A stretch of DNA of 64,000 nt from Anaerolineales bacterium (GCA_015075275.1 JABTUU010000002.1:620001-684000), one strand, 5' to 3'; shown: positions 42,906 through 53,300, counted from the stretch's first letter. Made by a program: numbers and translations. The notes: a model not told the origin generated them from the letters alone.

Positions 42906-45353
42906 ATGCCAGCCATGAGTTCTTCTGAAGTCAATCGGTTCAAAGGGCAACTCACAACGCGTCTTCCGCTGACGTGGCTCTCGCTCGCTTTCCTCGGCGG
43001 AATTATCCTCGGCAGTTTGGTTTTGCATTCAACGCGGGTCTGGGTTGGGCTCGCGCTCCTCCTGGCGCTTTCCGCGCTTCTCGTTCGCGCCATCTCGACT
43101 CGTTTTCGTAAGTCTTTCTCCAATATTCCTTTTTCGTCCGTTCTTTTTCAACCCTTTTCTTTCATCTTGCTCGCCTTCCTCTTTCTCGGCTCCGCCCGTT
43201 ATCAATCCTCTGTTCCAAATTTCGACGCGTTCCACATCGCCTTTTATAATGATCGCGAGTACGATCTGTTGATCACCGGTTATCTCATCGAGCCGCCCGA
43301 TTATCGCGACGCTTATACAAACCTGCGCATCGAAACAACTCACATTGATACCGGCGACGGCGACCTGAGGGTTAGCGGCTTGCTTCTCGCTCGCGTAAGC
43401 GCGAATCAAACATTCCACTATGGAGAGATCGTCCGCCTACGCGGCGCGTTAAAAACGCCGCCCGCAAACGAAGATTTTTCGTACCGCGATTATCTCGCCG
43501 CACAAGGCATCCACGCCTACATGACCTCTGCCAAAGCGACCATCTTGCCGAGTCAAGGAGGCAATATCTTTTCCGCCGCATTGTACGCGTTAAAAGAGAA
43601 ATCGCTCGCCAGAGTCTATCGCCTCTTCCCCGATCCAGAATCATCGTTATTGGCTGGCATCCTTCTCGGCGTGGATACGGGTCTCACTAAAGAGTTACAG
43701 CAAGCCTTTAAAAATACCGGCGCGGCGCACATCATCGCTATCTCCGGCTTCAATATCAGCATCGTCGCCGCCATATTTGTGATTTTGTTCAGCCGCTTCT
43801 TCGGTCCGCGTTGGGGCGCAGCGCTGACGATCGTCAGCATCGCCGTGTATACGATCCTCGTCGGCGGAGACGCGGCGGTTGTCCGCGCCGCGATCATGGG
43901 CAGTCTGGCGCTGTTCGCAAAACAAGTTGGGCGGAGACAATTCGCATTAAACACGCTCTTTGCAACAGCGTTGATCATGTGCATATGGAATCCCTTGTTT
44001 ATTTGGGACGTTGGGTTTCAATTATCCTTTTTTGCGACACTTGGTCTGATCCTCTACGCCGAACCGTTCTCAAACGTTGCCATAAACATCCTTGAACGAT
44101 TCTTTCCATCCTCGACGGTAGAAAAGATCGTTCAGCCGCTGTCTGAGTTCGTTTTACTGACCTTCGCCGCGCAATTAACGACCATTCCGATCATGGCGTA
44201 TCATTTTCAACGCATCTCGCTTGTTTCGTTCATCGCCAATCCATTTATCTTGCCAGCGCAACCTGCCGTATTAATCCTTGGCGGCGCGGCGGTAATTCTC
44301 AGCTTCATCTGGTTTCCTCTCGGGCAACTCGCGGCGTGGGTTACCTTTCCATTCGTAGCCTACACGATCCGCATCGTCGAATTATTCGATCGCGTTCCGC
44401 ATGGGATCATCTTTTTAGGCGCTTTTTCCATCTGGTTTGCAATTCTCTTCTACGCAGCGCTCTTCGGGCTGACATTTGGCGGGACGCGGTTGCAAACGTG
44501 GATGCGCGCCGCTCAAGCGCGCGCGCGAGCCGTCGGCGTGGGAAGCGCGATCATGGCGTTAATGCTGGCGCTGTCGCTAGCCTGGCGCGCCCTCTCTGCC
44601 GCGCCAGATCAACTTCTACACCTCACCTTTTTGAACGTCGGCTCGGCGGACGCGATCTTCATCAAAACGCCCGGCGGCGACTCTATCTTGATTAACGGCG
44701 GAGCAAGCGCGACAATCCTCTCCGATGAACTCGGCAGGCGACTCTCTACGTTTAATCGCAGACTTGATTGGCTGGTGATCGCCAACACGCGGGAAGAGCA
44801 ACTCGCCGCTTTACCGCGCGTCATTGAACGTTATCCGCCCGCACAAGTATTATGGAGCGGAAATCGACAAGGATCATTTTCTTCGCGAAAATTAAATGAA
44901 GATTTAACTTCACAGGCTATCCCGGTATCGCTCGCTGAGATGAATCAGACGCTCGACCTCGGCGACGACGCGACATTAACGATCCTCACAACCGGTTCGC
45001 GCGGCGCAGTATTATTGCTGGAATGGAAGAATTTTCGCGCATTGTTGCCGGTCGGCATGAGCTTCGATGCGCTGGACGAATTGCAGAACGGCGCGAGCGT
45101 CGGTCCGGTCAGCGTGTTGTCGCTTGCCGATGCAGGCTACGCGCCGTCGAATCCGCCGGAATGGATCGCTAATCTAAACCCCGAACTGATCGCGCTATCG
45201 GTAGCAGCGGACGATCTCAACGGAATGCCCGACGGAAGAACGCTCAAGCTTGTGAAAGATTATTCATTGGCGCGCACCGACCAGAACGGTTGGATCGAAA
45301 TTATCACGAACGGCGAGCAAATGTGGGTGAACGTGGAAAAAGCGGGAAAGTAA
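42906..45353 (+). CDS. comEC: ComEC/Rec2-like DNA-uptake channel with degenerate nuclease domain
   Basis: 815 residues. DUF4131-type OB region (about 100-220), the competence membrane domain with HIIAISGFNISIVAAIFVIL and VGGDAAVVRAAIMGSLALFA, and a C-terminal metallo-beta-lactamase-like domain starting LTFLNVGSADAIFIKTPGG. In active ComEC this domain has HxHxDH; here the equivalent position reads LDWLVIANTREEQLAALPRV, with no histidines. So it is likely a DNA-translocation channel without nuclease activity. An ATG at 42906 follows a TATCAT box by 9 nt. Confidence 0.92.
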   Translation: MPAMSSSEVNRFKGQLTTRLPLTWLSLAFLGGIILGSLVLHSTRVWVGLALLLALSALLVRAISTRFRKSFSNIPFSSVLFQPFSFILLAFLFLGSARYQSSVPNFDAFHIAFYNDREYDLLITGYLIEPPDYRDAYTNLRIETTHIDTGDGDLRVSGLLLARVSANQTFHYGEIVRLRGALKTPPANEDFSYRDYLAAQGIHAYMTSAKATILPSQGGNIFSAALYALKEKSLARVYRLFPDPESSLLAGILLGVDTGLTKELQQAFKNTGAAHIIAISGFNISIVAAIFVILFSRFFGPRWGAALTIVSIAVYTILVGGDAAVVRAAIMGSLALFAKQVGRRQFALNTLFATALIMCIWNPLFIWDVGFQLSFFATLGLILYAEPFSNVAINILERFFPSSTVEKIVQPLSEFVLLTFAAQLTTIPIMAYHFQRISLVSFIANPFILPAQPAVLILGGAAVILSFIWFPLGQLAAWVTFPFVAYTIRIVELFDRVPHGIIFLGAFSIWFAILFYAALFGLTFGGTRLQTWMRAAQARARAVGVGSAIMALMLALSLAWRALSAAPDQLLHLTFLNVGSADAIFIKTPGGDSILINGGASATILSDELGRRLSTFNRRLDWLVIANTREEQLAALPRVIERYPPAQVLWSGNRQGSFSSRKLNEDLTSQAIPVSLAEMNQTLDLGDDATLTILTTGSRGAVLLLEWKNFRALLPVGMSFDALDELQNGASVGPVSVLSLADAGYAPSNPPEWIANLNPELIALSVAADDLNGMPDGRTLKLVKDYSLARTDQNGWIEIITNGEQMWVNVEKAGK

Positions 45354-45395
45354 GCTGCGTCCATTAGAGAACGCTCTCTCAGGCGGCAATGAACG

Positions 45396-46475
45396 TCATT
45401 GCACCGCGTTCAAAGCTTTTACAAAAATATCAACCATCCGCTCGATGTTGATCTCTTCCTTAACAATACGATACGATTCCGCGCCCATCGTTCTCAGACG
45501 CGCCGTATCCGAAAGTGCGTTCCTCATCGCGGCGACCAACGCTTCAAAATCGTCGGGCGGAACTTGCCAGCCATTACCCGCTCGCACAAGATCGTTTTGC
45601 GTGCCGTCTCCTTGCGCTACGATTACGGGCAGTCCGTACCCCATCGCTTCCTGAACCGCCAGCCCGCCGGTGCCCGGTAAGACGAAGAGATCGGCTTCTT
45701 CAAAATAAGGTTTCAATTCCGCGCCGTGTTTCGCGCCTACAAACTCCGCCGAGGGGAGAATTTCCGCGGCGAGTTCTTCAAAGGCTTCGCGTTCGGGTCC
45801 ATCGCCAACGATGACTAAACGCACATTCTGAATTTCCGCGCACGCGCCAAGCAATAGGTCCACATTTTTGCGAAACTGCAAACGTCCCACGAAAAGAATC
45901 ACAGGTTGAAGGTTGAAGGTTGAAGGTCGGCTTGGCAGTTCCCATATTGGCGAAGGCAAGACAGAATTGCGCGCGGTGAAAATACGATCGAGCGGAAAGC
46001 CCAAATCGGCGTACTCATCCGCGCCGCGTTGACTGTAAGCAATCAACGCGTCGAATTGGCGAAGAAAATTTATTCTGCGCTTCTCTCGGAATCCGCTCGC
46101 TGGCGGCGCGCCTAATCCCCAGCCGATGACCGGCTGATCGCGCTCGTGCATCCAGTTTACGGCGGCAGGCGTGGAAAGATAGCGCGGATTAGCCTCCACG
46201 ATCAGCGCATCGGGTTTCCATGCCTTCAGCCAGTTCGTTAATCCTTGTTGATAGCACAAATAGAATGCGCCGCCACAAAGATGAATATTTTTTCCTATTT
46301 GATAATTGGCAACTTGCAATCGGTCTGTCGTTGCAATTCCTTCGTTGGCGCGCGGCGCGCCGGCGAAGAGACTCATCCCATCATCGCAGGCGGCGGCGAG
46401 CAGGTCGAAGAATGGCGCGCGATAACCGGGCAGGACGCGTTGTTGCAGGGCTAGCCTGCCATTAAAGCGATTCAT
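45396..46475 (-). CDS. GT4-family glycosyltransferase
   Basis: 359 residues from the ATG at 46475, which overlaps the NTF2-like gene by 4 nt (ATGA). C-terminal GT-B half: ILFVGRLQFRKNVDLLLGAC, VRLVIVGDGPEREAFEELAA, EEADLFVLPGTGGLAVQEAM and GYGLPVIVAQGDGTQND. It transfers a sugar from a nucleotide-sugar to an unknown acceptor. A (GGTTGAA)3 tandem repeat lies in the coding region (residues around RPSTFNLQP) and could cause slipped-strand frameshifts. Confidence 0.9.
   Translation of the reverse strand: MNRFNGRLALQQRVLPGYRAPFFDLLAAACDDGMSLFAGAPRANEGIATTDRLQVANYQIGKNIHLCGGAFYLCYQQGLTNWLKAWKPDALIVEANPRYLSTPAAVNWMHERDQPVIGWGLGAPPASGFREKRRINFLRQFDALIAYSQRGADEYADLGFPLDRIFTARNSVLPSPIWELPSRPSTFNLQPVILFVGRLQFRKNVDLLLGACAEIQNVRLVIVGDGPEREAFEELAAEILPSAEFVGAKHGAELKPYFEEADLFVLPGTGGLAVQEAMGYGLPVIVAQGDGTQNDLVRAGNGWQVPPDDFEALVAAMRNALSDTARLRTMGAESYRIVKEEINIERMVDIFVKALNAVQ
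45904..45927. repeat. Heptanucleotide tandem repeat in a glycosyltransferase gene
   Basis: Three perfect GGTTGAA units (45904-45924) plus GGT. A 7-bp unit shifts the frame whenever a copy is gained or lost. Confidence 0.75.
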
Positions 46476-46900
46476 GCGGATGTGTGCGGCGCTTGCCAAG
46501 CGGGCGATTTATGAACGTGAACGACTTTCCAAGCGCCATCCAGTTTTACGATCACGCGGCTTTCGTTATGCGAAACCACCGTCACGCCATCCGTCGTTGC
46601 CGCGCTAGTCAACAGCGTATAGCTTACGATCGCAGTCTCGCCATACTCTTGGACGCGCAAATTGGATAGATCGTAACGGACAGTCGCTTTACCTTCCGCC
46701 GCCGCGCCAAAGACCGCGCCGCGCTCCGCGTTGGAAGACATCATAAATTCATGGAATGGAAGCCCGTCAATGCGATGCGGCGCGATCCACCATTCGTATA
46801 ACGTCAGATCTTCGGCGGCGGTCTCGTAATATGTTTTCACATCGTTCTCTTGAATAGACTTCAAATGCTTCTTCAGAAAATCAATAATTTCAACAAACAT
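46472..46900 (-). CDS. NTF2-like/SnoaL-like protein
   Basis: 142 residues: MFVEIIDFLKKHLKSIQEND (helix), then TYYETAAEDLTLYEWWIAPH, SLR-type strands (YDLSNLRVQEYGETAIVSYT) and VSHNESRVIVKLDGAWKVVH. This is the cone-shaped alpha+beta barrel of NTF2/DUF4440/CaMKII-association proteins. Function unknown. The Shine-Dalgarno AAGGAG is present; it is followed by the glycosyltransferase with a 4-nt overlap. Confidence 0.8.
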   Translation of the reverse strand: MFVEIIDFLKKHLKSIQENDVKTYYETAAEDLTLYEWWIAPHRIDGLPFHEFMMSSNAERGAVFGAAAEGKATVRYDLSNLRVQEYGETAIVSYTLLTSAATTDGVTVVSHNESRVIVKLDGAWKVVHVHKSPAWQAPHTSA

Positions 46901-46950
46901 ATATGCTCCTTCTACTTATCAACGATTGAGTCTCTGACGGAATTATCGCG

Positions 46951-47958
46951 TCATTTCAACAATACAGTCAGATAACGATCTACCATGGCGTCTAACCCGA
47001 AAGTCGATTCAGCCCGTGCGCGCGCCGCTCTACGAAAGCGTTCATTATCGCGCAAGACCTCTTCCGCCGCATCCGCCAGCGAGGGGATATCAGGTCGCTG
47101 CAACCGCCATGGATTCGCCCCATGAGGCGCAAGCCGGCCAGCGCCTCCTTGCACAAGTTCCGGCAGCGCCCCGGTCTCAAAACCGACGACGGGCAACCCG
47201 CACGCCAGCGCTTCGATGACCGCATTCGGGCAGGCTGGGTTCACTTCCGCAGAAAACAACAAATGCGACGAACGTTCAAGGAAGGGGATCTCCTCGCGCG
47301 GCAGCGAATCCATAAAACGGATGCGAGCCCCTTTTTGCTCCTGCAATTTCTTTTTCGCGCTTGCATCCACCCGTCCGACAACGACAAGTTCGATCGCATA
47401 TTTCTGCGATAAGCGTTCCGCCAACTCGGTTGCGTAAAACAACCCCGAATCCAAACCGCCCGCCAGACTGCCCTCCACGACCAGCAGCCGATAGAAATCG
47501 GCGGGGCGTTCATGCGCACCCGCGGGCGAATACTGTTCCAAGTCTACGCCGTTCAAAATCACGGAAGTGGGAATCGCCGCCGCGCCGTACCAAGCCCGCC
47601 ACCAACCTTCGACGAATTGACTCTGATAGATAACCCGATCCGCCAAATAATTGCGAATGAACGAAAGATTCCAGTTTCCGTAGATCGCGCGAGCCGTATA
47701 GCGCAATCCGGTCCAGCGCGCACGATGCGCCCAATTCAGACCATCAAGGCGTTGAACGATGCGCCGTCCTTGCGCGCGTGCGCGCCGCAAACGGAGCAGG
47801 TTCTTCGTCCCAGCCAACACAAGGACAGCGTCTGAGGGTTGATCCAGATCGTAGGTCGCATCCACATGCCGGGCGCGGAGTCCGCGTTCAAACTTAAGCC
47901 GAAAAGAAGTCACGCCGCCCAAACTCTCCACGCGGGGGAAAATACAGATACGAGTCAT
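46951..47958 (-). CDS. GT4-family glycosyltransferase
   Basis: 335 residues. N-terminal half: FPRVESLGGVTSFRLKFERG and DAVLVLAGTKNLLRLRRARA, RIVQRLDGLNWAHRARWTG; C-terminal half has IELVVVGRVDASAKKKLQEQ, and HLLFSAEVNPACPNAVIEAL with GLPVVGFETGALPELV (E...E motif of retaining GT-B enzymes). Probably builds surface or exopolysaccharide. Divergent from the class V aminotransferase gene. The ATG at 47958 lies 6 nt after TATAAT. Confidence 0.9.
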   Translation of the reverse strand: MTRICIFPRVESLGGVTSFRLKFERGLRARHVDATYDLDQPSDAVLVLAGTKNLLRLRRARAQGRRIVQRLDGLNWAHRARWTGLRYTARAIYGNWNLSFIRNYLADRVIYQSQFVEGWWRAWYGAAAIPTSVILNGVDLEQYSPAGAHERPADFYRLLVVEGSLAGGLDSGLFYATELAERLSQKYAIELVVVGRVDASAKKKLQEQKGARIRFMDSLPREEIPFLERSSHLLFSAEVNPACPNAVIEALACGLPVVGFETGALPELVQGGAGRLAPHGANPWRLQRPDIPSLADAAEEVLRDNERFRRAARARAESTFGLDAMVDRYLTVLLK

Positions 47959-47964
47959 AGACGT

Positions 47965-47970
47965 ATTATA
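47965..47970 (-). promoter_or_regulatory. -10 box for the GT4 gene, leaderless spacing
   Basis: TATAAT on the minus strand, 6 nt, then the ATG at 47958. The same AT-rich stretch could serve the divergent aminotransferase gene. Confidence 0.5.
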
Positions 47971-47988
47971 ATTGCCGAAAGGATTGCC

Positions 47989-49392
47989 ATGGAAAAGCCC
48001 GATATCGAGTTCGTCTCCTTTTTAAAAGCCTATCCAACCTACCCAACGACGCGCCTGATTGACGACTTGCGCGCCACTGATTATGCGCGCCTTGACCTTG
48101 GCGGGCATGTGTATCTCGATTACACCGGCGGCGGGTTGTACGCCGAATCGCAATTACGACGGCACACCAATTTGCTCGTCGAACATGTCTTCGGCAACCC
48201 GCATTCCAGCAACCCTTCTTCGCAAGCGGCAACGCGCCTCGTCGAACACACCCGCGAATATGTAGGACGTTTCTTCGGCGCCGATCCCGAAGAATACCTT
48301 GTCATCTTCACCTCCAACGCCAGCGGAGCTCTGAAACTGGTCGGCGAATCCTACCCATTCGCTAACGGACGCTACTTGTTGACCTTCGACAATCACAACT
48401 CGGTCAACGGGATTCGAGAATTCGCGCATGCGCGCGGCGCGGAGGTCACATATATCCCGATCGTATTACCCGATATGCGCGTCGACGAAGCGACTCTGCG
48501 GCGCGAGTTGGCGCAGCCTTCGGAACACGGTCACAATCTGTTCGCCTACCCTGCACAATCGAATTTCTCCTCGGTGCAACACCCGCTCGCCTGGATCGAA
48601 GAAGCGCGCGAACACGGCTGGGACGTGTTGCTTGACGCCGCCGCCTTCGTACCGACTAGCAAACTAGACTTGAGCAAGGTTAAACCCGATTTCGTGCCGG
48701 TTTCCTTTTATAAAATGTTCGGCTACCCTACCGGGCTAGGCGCGCTGATTGCGAAAAAATCGGCGTTGGAAAAACTGCATCGTCCGTGGTTCGCCGGCGG
48801 AACGATCACCGTCGCTTCAGTGCAGGGCGATAAATTCTATATGGCAGAAGGCGCTTCTGCATTTGAAGACGGCACGATTGACTACCTCAACATTCCAGCG
48901 ATCGAAATCGGACTCAAGCATATTGAATCGATCGGCTATGAGGTGATTCACGAGCGCGTTAAATGCCTCACCGGCTGGTTGCTGGATAACTTAACGACGC
49001 TGCAACACAATAACGGCGCGCCCCTCGCGCGAGTCTACGGGCCGACTTCCACAGAAAGGCGCGGCGGAGCCGTGACCGTCAACTTTTACAACCGCGACGG
49101 CGTCGCTTTCGACCATCGTTATATTGAAGAACAAGCGAACGCCTCTACGATCTCCTTACGAACCGGCTGTTTTTGCAACCCCGGCGCAGGCGAAGTAGCA
49201 TTGGGCGTTTCACGCGTCGAACTGGATGTTTGTTTCACACAGCCCGGGCACGAAGAGCGACTTTCACAAGACGATTTTCGCATGTGCTTCGACGGCAAAT
49301 CCATGGGCGCAGTGCGCATCTCGATCGGCATGGTTACAGATTTCAAAGACGTACGAAAATTCCTACATTTCGCAAAAAGCCTGCTGTCATAG
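47989..49392 (+). CDS. Class V aminotransferase, molybdenum-cofactor-sulfurase-like
   Basis: 467 residues from the ATG at 47989 (AAAGGA upstream; an earlier in-frame start at 47839 would run antisense into the glycosyltransferase). PLP-binding Lys in DFVPVSFYKMFGYPTGLGAL; the sulfur-accepting Cys in LRTGCFCNPGAGEVALG. Both strings match the N-terminal part of eukaryotic MOCOS better than IscS/SufS. There is no C-terminal MOSC domain in the protein or in the next gene. It likely moves sulfur from cysteine to an unidentified acceptor. Confidence 0.88.
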   Translation: MEKPDIEFVSFLKAYPTYPTTRLIDDLRATDYARLDLGGHVYLDYTGGGLYAESQLRRHTNLLVEHVFGNPHSSNPSSQAATRLVEHTREYVGRFFGADPEEYLVIFTSNASGALKLVGESYPFANGRYLLTFDNHNSVNGIREFAHARGAEVTYIPIVLPDMRVDEATLRRELAQPSEHGHNLFAYPAQSNFSSVQHPLAWIEEAREHGWDVLLDAAAFVPTSKLDLSKVKPDFVPVSFYKMFGYPTGLGALIAKKSALEKLHRPWFAGGTITVASVQGDKFYMAEGASAFEDGTIDYLNIPAIEIGLKHIESIGYEVIHERVKCLTGWLLDNLTTLQHNNGAPLARVYGPTSTERRGGAVTVNFYNRDGVAFDHRYIEEQANASTISLRTGCFCNPGAGEVALGVSRVELDVCFTQPGHEERLSQDDFRMCFDGKSMGAVRISIGMVTDFKDVRKFLHFAKSLLS

Positions 49393-49525
49393 AGAATCGA
49401 ATCGAGCGGCTGAAAAACCAATTTCCGTAGGCGAGAAAGACCAGCCTTTAAAAAATCCGACCTCAGCGATGGCGGCATCGAGACGATCTCACAAGACAAA
49501 GCTTAAAATCAAACAGGAAATTGCC

Positions 49526-50002
49526 ATGAATCTCAAAACAGATGTAAAAAAGAAACCAGTTACAGCCGCCAAAAAGAACTCAGGGTTGTCGGCTGAAGAA
49601 ATCGCAGCGATGAAGGAGACGATCAAGGAAAGAAAGATGGCGGCAAACAAGGAGGAAATGGAAAAAGCCGTGTTCGAGAAAATAGCCGCGATGAAGGACA
49701 ACGAGCGCGTCATGGCAAAAAAGATTCATGGAATTGTTAAAGCCGTTGCGCCGCAACTCACGCCGAAGACCTGGTACGGAATGCCCGCCTATGCTAATGC
49801 GGAAGGCAAGGTCATTTGTTTCTTTCAGGCGGCGAGCAAATTTGGCGTGCGATATAGCACCCTTGGCTTTAACCCCGACGCGAAACTCGACGACGGCAAT
49901 ATGTGGGCGGCTGGTTTTGCTGTAGTAAAGATAACCGCCATCGAGGAAACAAAGATCGCCGCATTGGTGAAGAAAGCGGTAAGGCAAGAGACAATTTTCT
50001 GA
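49526..50002 (+). CDS. DUF1801 (YdhG-like) protein
   Basis: 158 residues from the ATG at 49526 with CAGGAAA upstream; the open frame further up has no good start. A Lys-rich, Glu-rich N-terminus (TAAKKNSGLSAEEIAAMKET) precedes the DUF1801 core: APQLTPKTWYGMPAYANAEG, KVICFFQAASKFGVRYSTLG, and KLDDGNMWAAGFAVVKIT. Similar proteins are called iron chaperones or have unknown function. No partner nearby. Confidence 0.8.
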   Translation: MNLKTDVKKKPVTAAKKNSGLSAEEIAAMKETIKERKMAANKEEMEKAVFEKIAAMKDNERVMAKKIHGIVKAVAPQLTPKTWYGMPAYANAEGKVICFFQAASKFGVRYSTLGFNPDAKLDDGNMWAAGFAVVKITAIEETKIAALVKKAVRQETIF

Positions 50003-50137
50003 AAGTCCGCTTTATGTCGCTCTAACGGAGTGTTTTTCCGCGACCGAAGGATATAAAACCACTTTGCTATTGCCCAGCCCGACATAGTCCATTTGCCGAA
50101 CGATAATGAGAAAACGGTGAAAATTAAGCATTCAGCC

Positions 50138-50165
50138 TTGACTTTTCTTCTTTAACGCATATAAT
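50138..50165 (+). promoter_or_regulatory. Promoter of rpoC
   Basis: TTGACT (50138-50143), 16-nt spacer, TATAAT (50160-50165): an almost perfect sigma-70-type promoter. The leader to the GTG at 50311 is about 138 nt. No other feature was seen in 50003-50137. Confidence 0.8.
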
Positions 50166-50198
50166 TGCGGGGTTGGACAAAAGATTATGCAACGTATC

Positions 50199-50231
50199 GC
50201 AAGCGCTTCAGGAAAAGTCGGAAGCGCTTGC
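50199..50231 (+). promoter_or_regulatory. Leader hairpin upstream of rpoC
   Basis: A perfect 10-bp stem (GCAAGCGCTT with AAGCGCTTGC) around a 13-nt loop, followed by a U-rich stretch. It lies about 34 nt after the probable transcription start and could act as an attenuator; a ligand or protein target is unknown. Confidence 0.5.
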
Positions 50232-50310
50232 CTTTGTTTGTCTCTAACGGCAGCCAATTGTATCGTCTAGAAACTGCCGCACTCCTCAACCCCTTTTCAG
50301 GAGAAAACAC

Positions 50311-53300
50311 GTGGAAACTAAAGGACTGACAGCGCTCCGTATCAGCCTCGCCTCGCCTCAAACGATCCTCTCATGGTCGTATGGAGAGGTGCTGAAACCC
50401 GAAACCATTAACTACCGCCGCTTACGCCCCGAAAAAGACGGCTTGTTTTGCGAAGCCATCTTCGGACCGCAACGCGATTGGCAATGCTATTGCGGAAAAT
50501 ATAAAAACCCCCGCTTCAAAGGGATTAAATGTGAAAAATGCGGCGTAGAAGTAACCCGTTCCGCCGTACGCCGCGAACGGATGGGACATATCGCATTAGC
50601 GACTCCCGTCGCGCATATTTGGTACACCCGCCGCATCCCTTCCTACTTGGGAATGTTGCTTGATATTTCACGTCGCAATCTGGATCGCGTGCTGTACTTC
50701 GCTCAATACATCGTTACGTATGTAGATGAAGAAGCTCGCAACAAAGCGCTTAAACGCCTCGAAGATGAAATCTCGGACACCGAGCGTGAACAGGCGGCGG
50801 GCGTCAACTCCAAGATCGCCGAAGTCAAAACCAAACGCGATCATTCAGTGGCTGAGATCAATCAAAAGATCGCCGCGCTCCAGCAAGACTACGACGAAGT
50901 CATCGCAGAGAAGCTCGACCCTGTCATCAAAGAAGGACAAAAGCTCGAAAAACTACTGCAAGGTCAAATGAACGAGCATGCAAAAAAGGCGGCGACATTT
51001 GAACTAAGCGGCGAAAAGATTCTCGACGCCGGCGACAAGGTCACCGCCAAGCACATCGCGCACGTGCAAACGATTGTTCAGAAAAAACTCGAAGCGTTGG
51101 AAAACGAACTGAAAGATCAGCGCGCCAAAGAACTGGAAGAGCTCAAAATGGACGCCGGGCGCGTCAAAGCGGACGCCGATTTAAAGATGGAAAGCCTGCG
51201 CTCTCAACTCGAAGAACAAACTTCCGTCTCATCAGACAATTCATCGCGCCAGCGCGACGAATTGCTTGAACTGCGCCCCTTCACCTTCTTGAGCGAGATT
51301 CGCTATCGCGAACTCAAACAACGTTGGGGGCAAGTCTTCCGCGCCGACATGGGCGCCGAAGCCTTCTACGACATCCTCAAACGGCTCGACCTCGACAAGC
51401 TCGCCGAAGAACTCTGGCACGAGGTCAAAACCACGAAATCAAAGCAGAAGCGCAAGAAATCAACCACGCGTTTGAAAGTTGTAGAAGCATTCAAACGTTC
51501 CGGCAATCGCCCTGAATGGATGATCCTCACTATTTTACCGGTCATCCCTCCCGACCTGCGCCCGATGGTGCAACTCGACGGCGGACGATTCGCCACCTCC
51601 GATTTGAACGATCTCTATCGCCGTGTGATCAACCGCAACAATCGTTTAAAGCGCCTGCTCGAACTCGGCGCGCCCGACGTGATCATTCGCAACGAGAAGC
51701 GTATGTTGCAGGAAGCGGTAGACAGTCTGATTGACAATTCACAGCGCGGCAAAGCCCTTAGCCGCCGCGGACGACGCGAACTCAAATCTCTCAGCGATAT
51801 GCTCAAGGGAAAGAAGGGACGCTTCCGCCGCAACCTGCTCGGCAAACGCGTAGACTACTCCGGGCGTTCCGTGATCGTGGTCGGTCCGCAGCTCAAACTA
51901 TATCAATGCGGGCTGCCGAAGAGCATGGCGCTCGAACTTTATCGTCCGTTCGTCATCGCATGGATCGTGAAAAACAACTATGCCGCTAACGTGAAAGGCG
52001 CTCGCCGCCTGATCGAACGCAACCGTCCCGAAGTCTGGGAAGCGCTCGAAGGCGTGATCGGCGAACGCCCGGTGTTGTTAAATCGCGCGCCTACGCTGCA
52101 TCGCTTGGGCATTCAGGCATTTGAGCCGATCCTGATCGAAGGTTCGGCGATCCAATTACATCCACTCGTCACAACCGCCTTCAACGCAGACTTTGACGGC
52201 GACCAAATGGCAGTGCATGTGCCGCTTTCGCAAAAAGCGGTGAAAGAAGCGCGTGAGTTGATGCTCGCTTCCAAAAACTTGTTAAAACCAGCCGACGGCG
52301 AACCGATCATTTCTCCGTCAAAAGACATGGTGTTGGGCATCTATTACCTTACCATGCCTCAACGCGCGGCAAACAAAGGCGACGGACGCATCTTCTCCAA
52401 TTTCGACGAAGTTGAAATGGCGTACGCGCTCGATCAAGTGGAAATTCATGCCGAGATCAAATTACCCGTCAAAACTTGGTACGCCGAAAACGGCGACCGT
52501 CTCGCCCAGCCTGAAACGCGCCTCGTGGACACAACCGTTGGACGCGTTATCTTCAACCGCATCTTGCCGGAGGAAGTGCAATTCATCAATCAAAAACTCG
52601 ATAAAGGCGGCGTGAAAGATCTGATCGCCGAGGTCTACGAAGTTTGCGGGCAGGAAGAAACTACAGAAATCGCCGATAACATCAAATCGCTTGGCTTCGA
52701 ATATGCGATGAGATCGGGCACCACGCTCGCCGTCGCCGATATTTCCATTCCGACAGAACGCAAGGAGATCATCGAAGAAGCCCTGAAAATGATCGAAACC
52801 GTTCAGCGCGATTTTCGTCGCGGCTTGCTCACGGAACAAGAAAAGAACGAGCGCGAGATCGAAGTCTGGCAGGAAACGACCGACAAAGTCGCTGACGCAG
52901 TGAAGCGGGCAATGGACCCTGACGGCAACCTCTCGACGATGGCATCTTCCGGCGCGACCAAAGGCGGGTTCTCCACCATCAGCCAGTTGGCGGGCATGCG
53001 CGGTTTAATGGCTGACCCCTCCGGGCGCATCATCCCAATGCCGATCCGCTCTAACTTCCGCGAAGGCCTCACCGCGCAAGAATACTTTATTTCGACGCAC
53101 GGCGCACGCAAAGGTCTAGCCGATACGGCGCTCCGTACTGCCGACGCCGGTTACCTCACCCGCCGTCTCGTGGACATTGCCCAAGATATCATCATTAACG
53201 AGCCGGATTGCGGCACGCACGACGGAAAAATCATCCGTCGCAGCGACGATGTGGCAGGGCAACCGCTCAGTGGGCGCATCTTCAGCCGCCTGCTCGCCGA

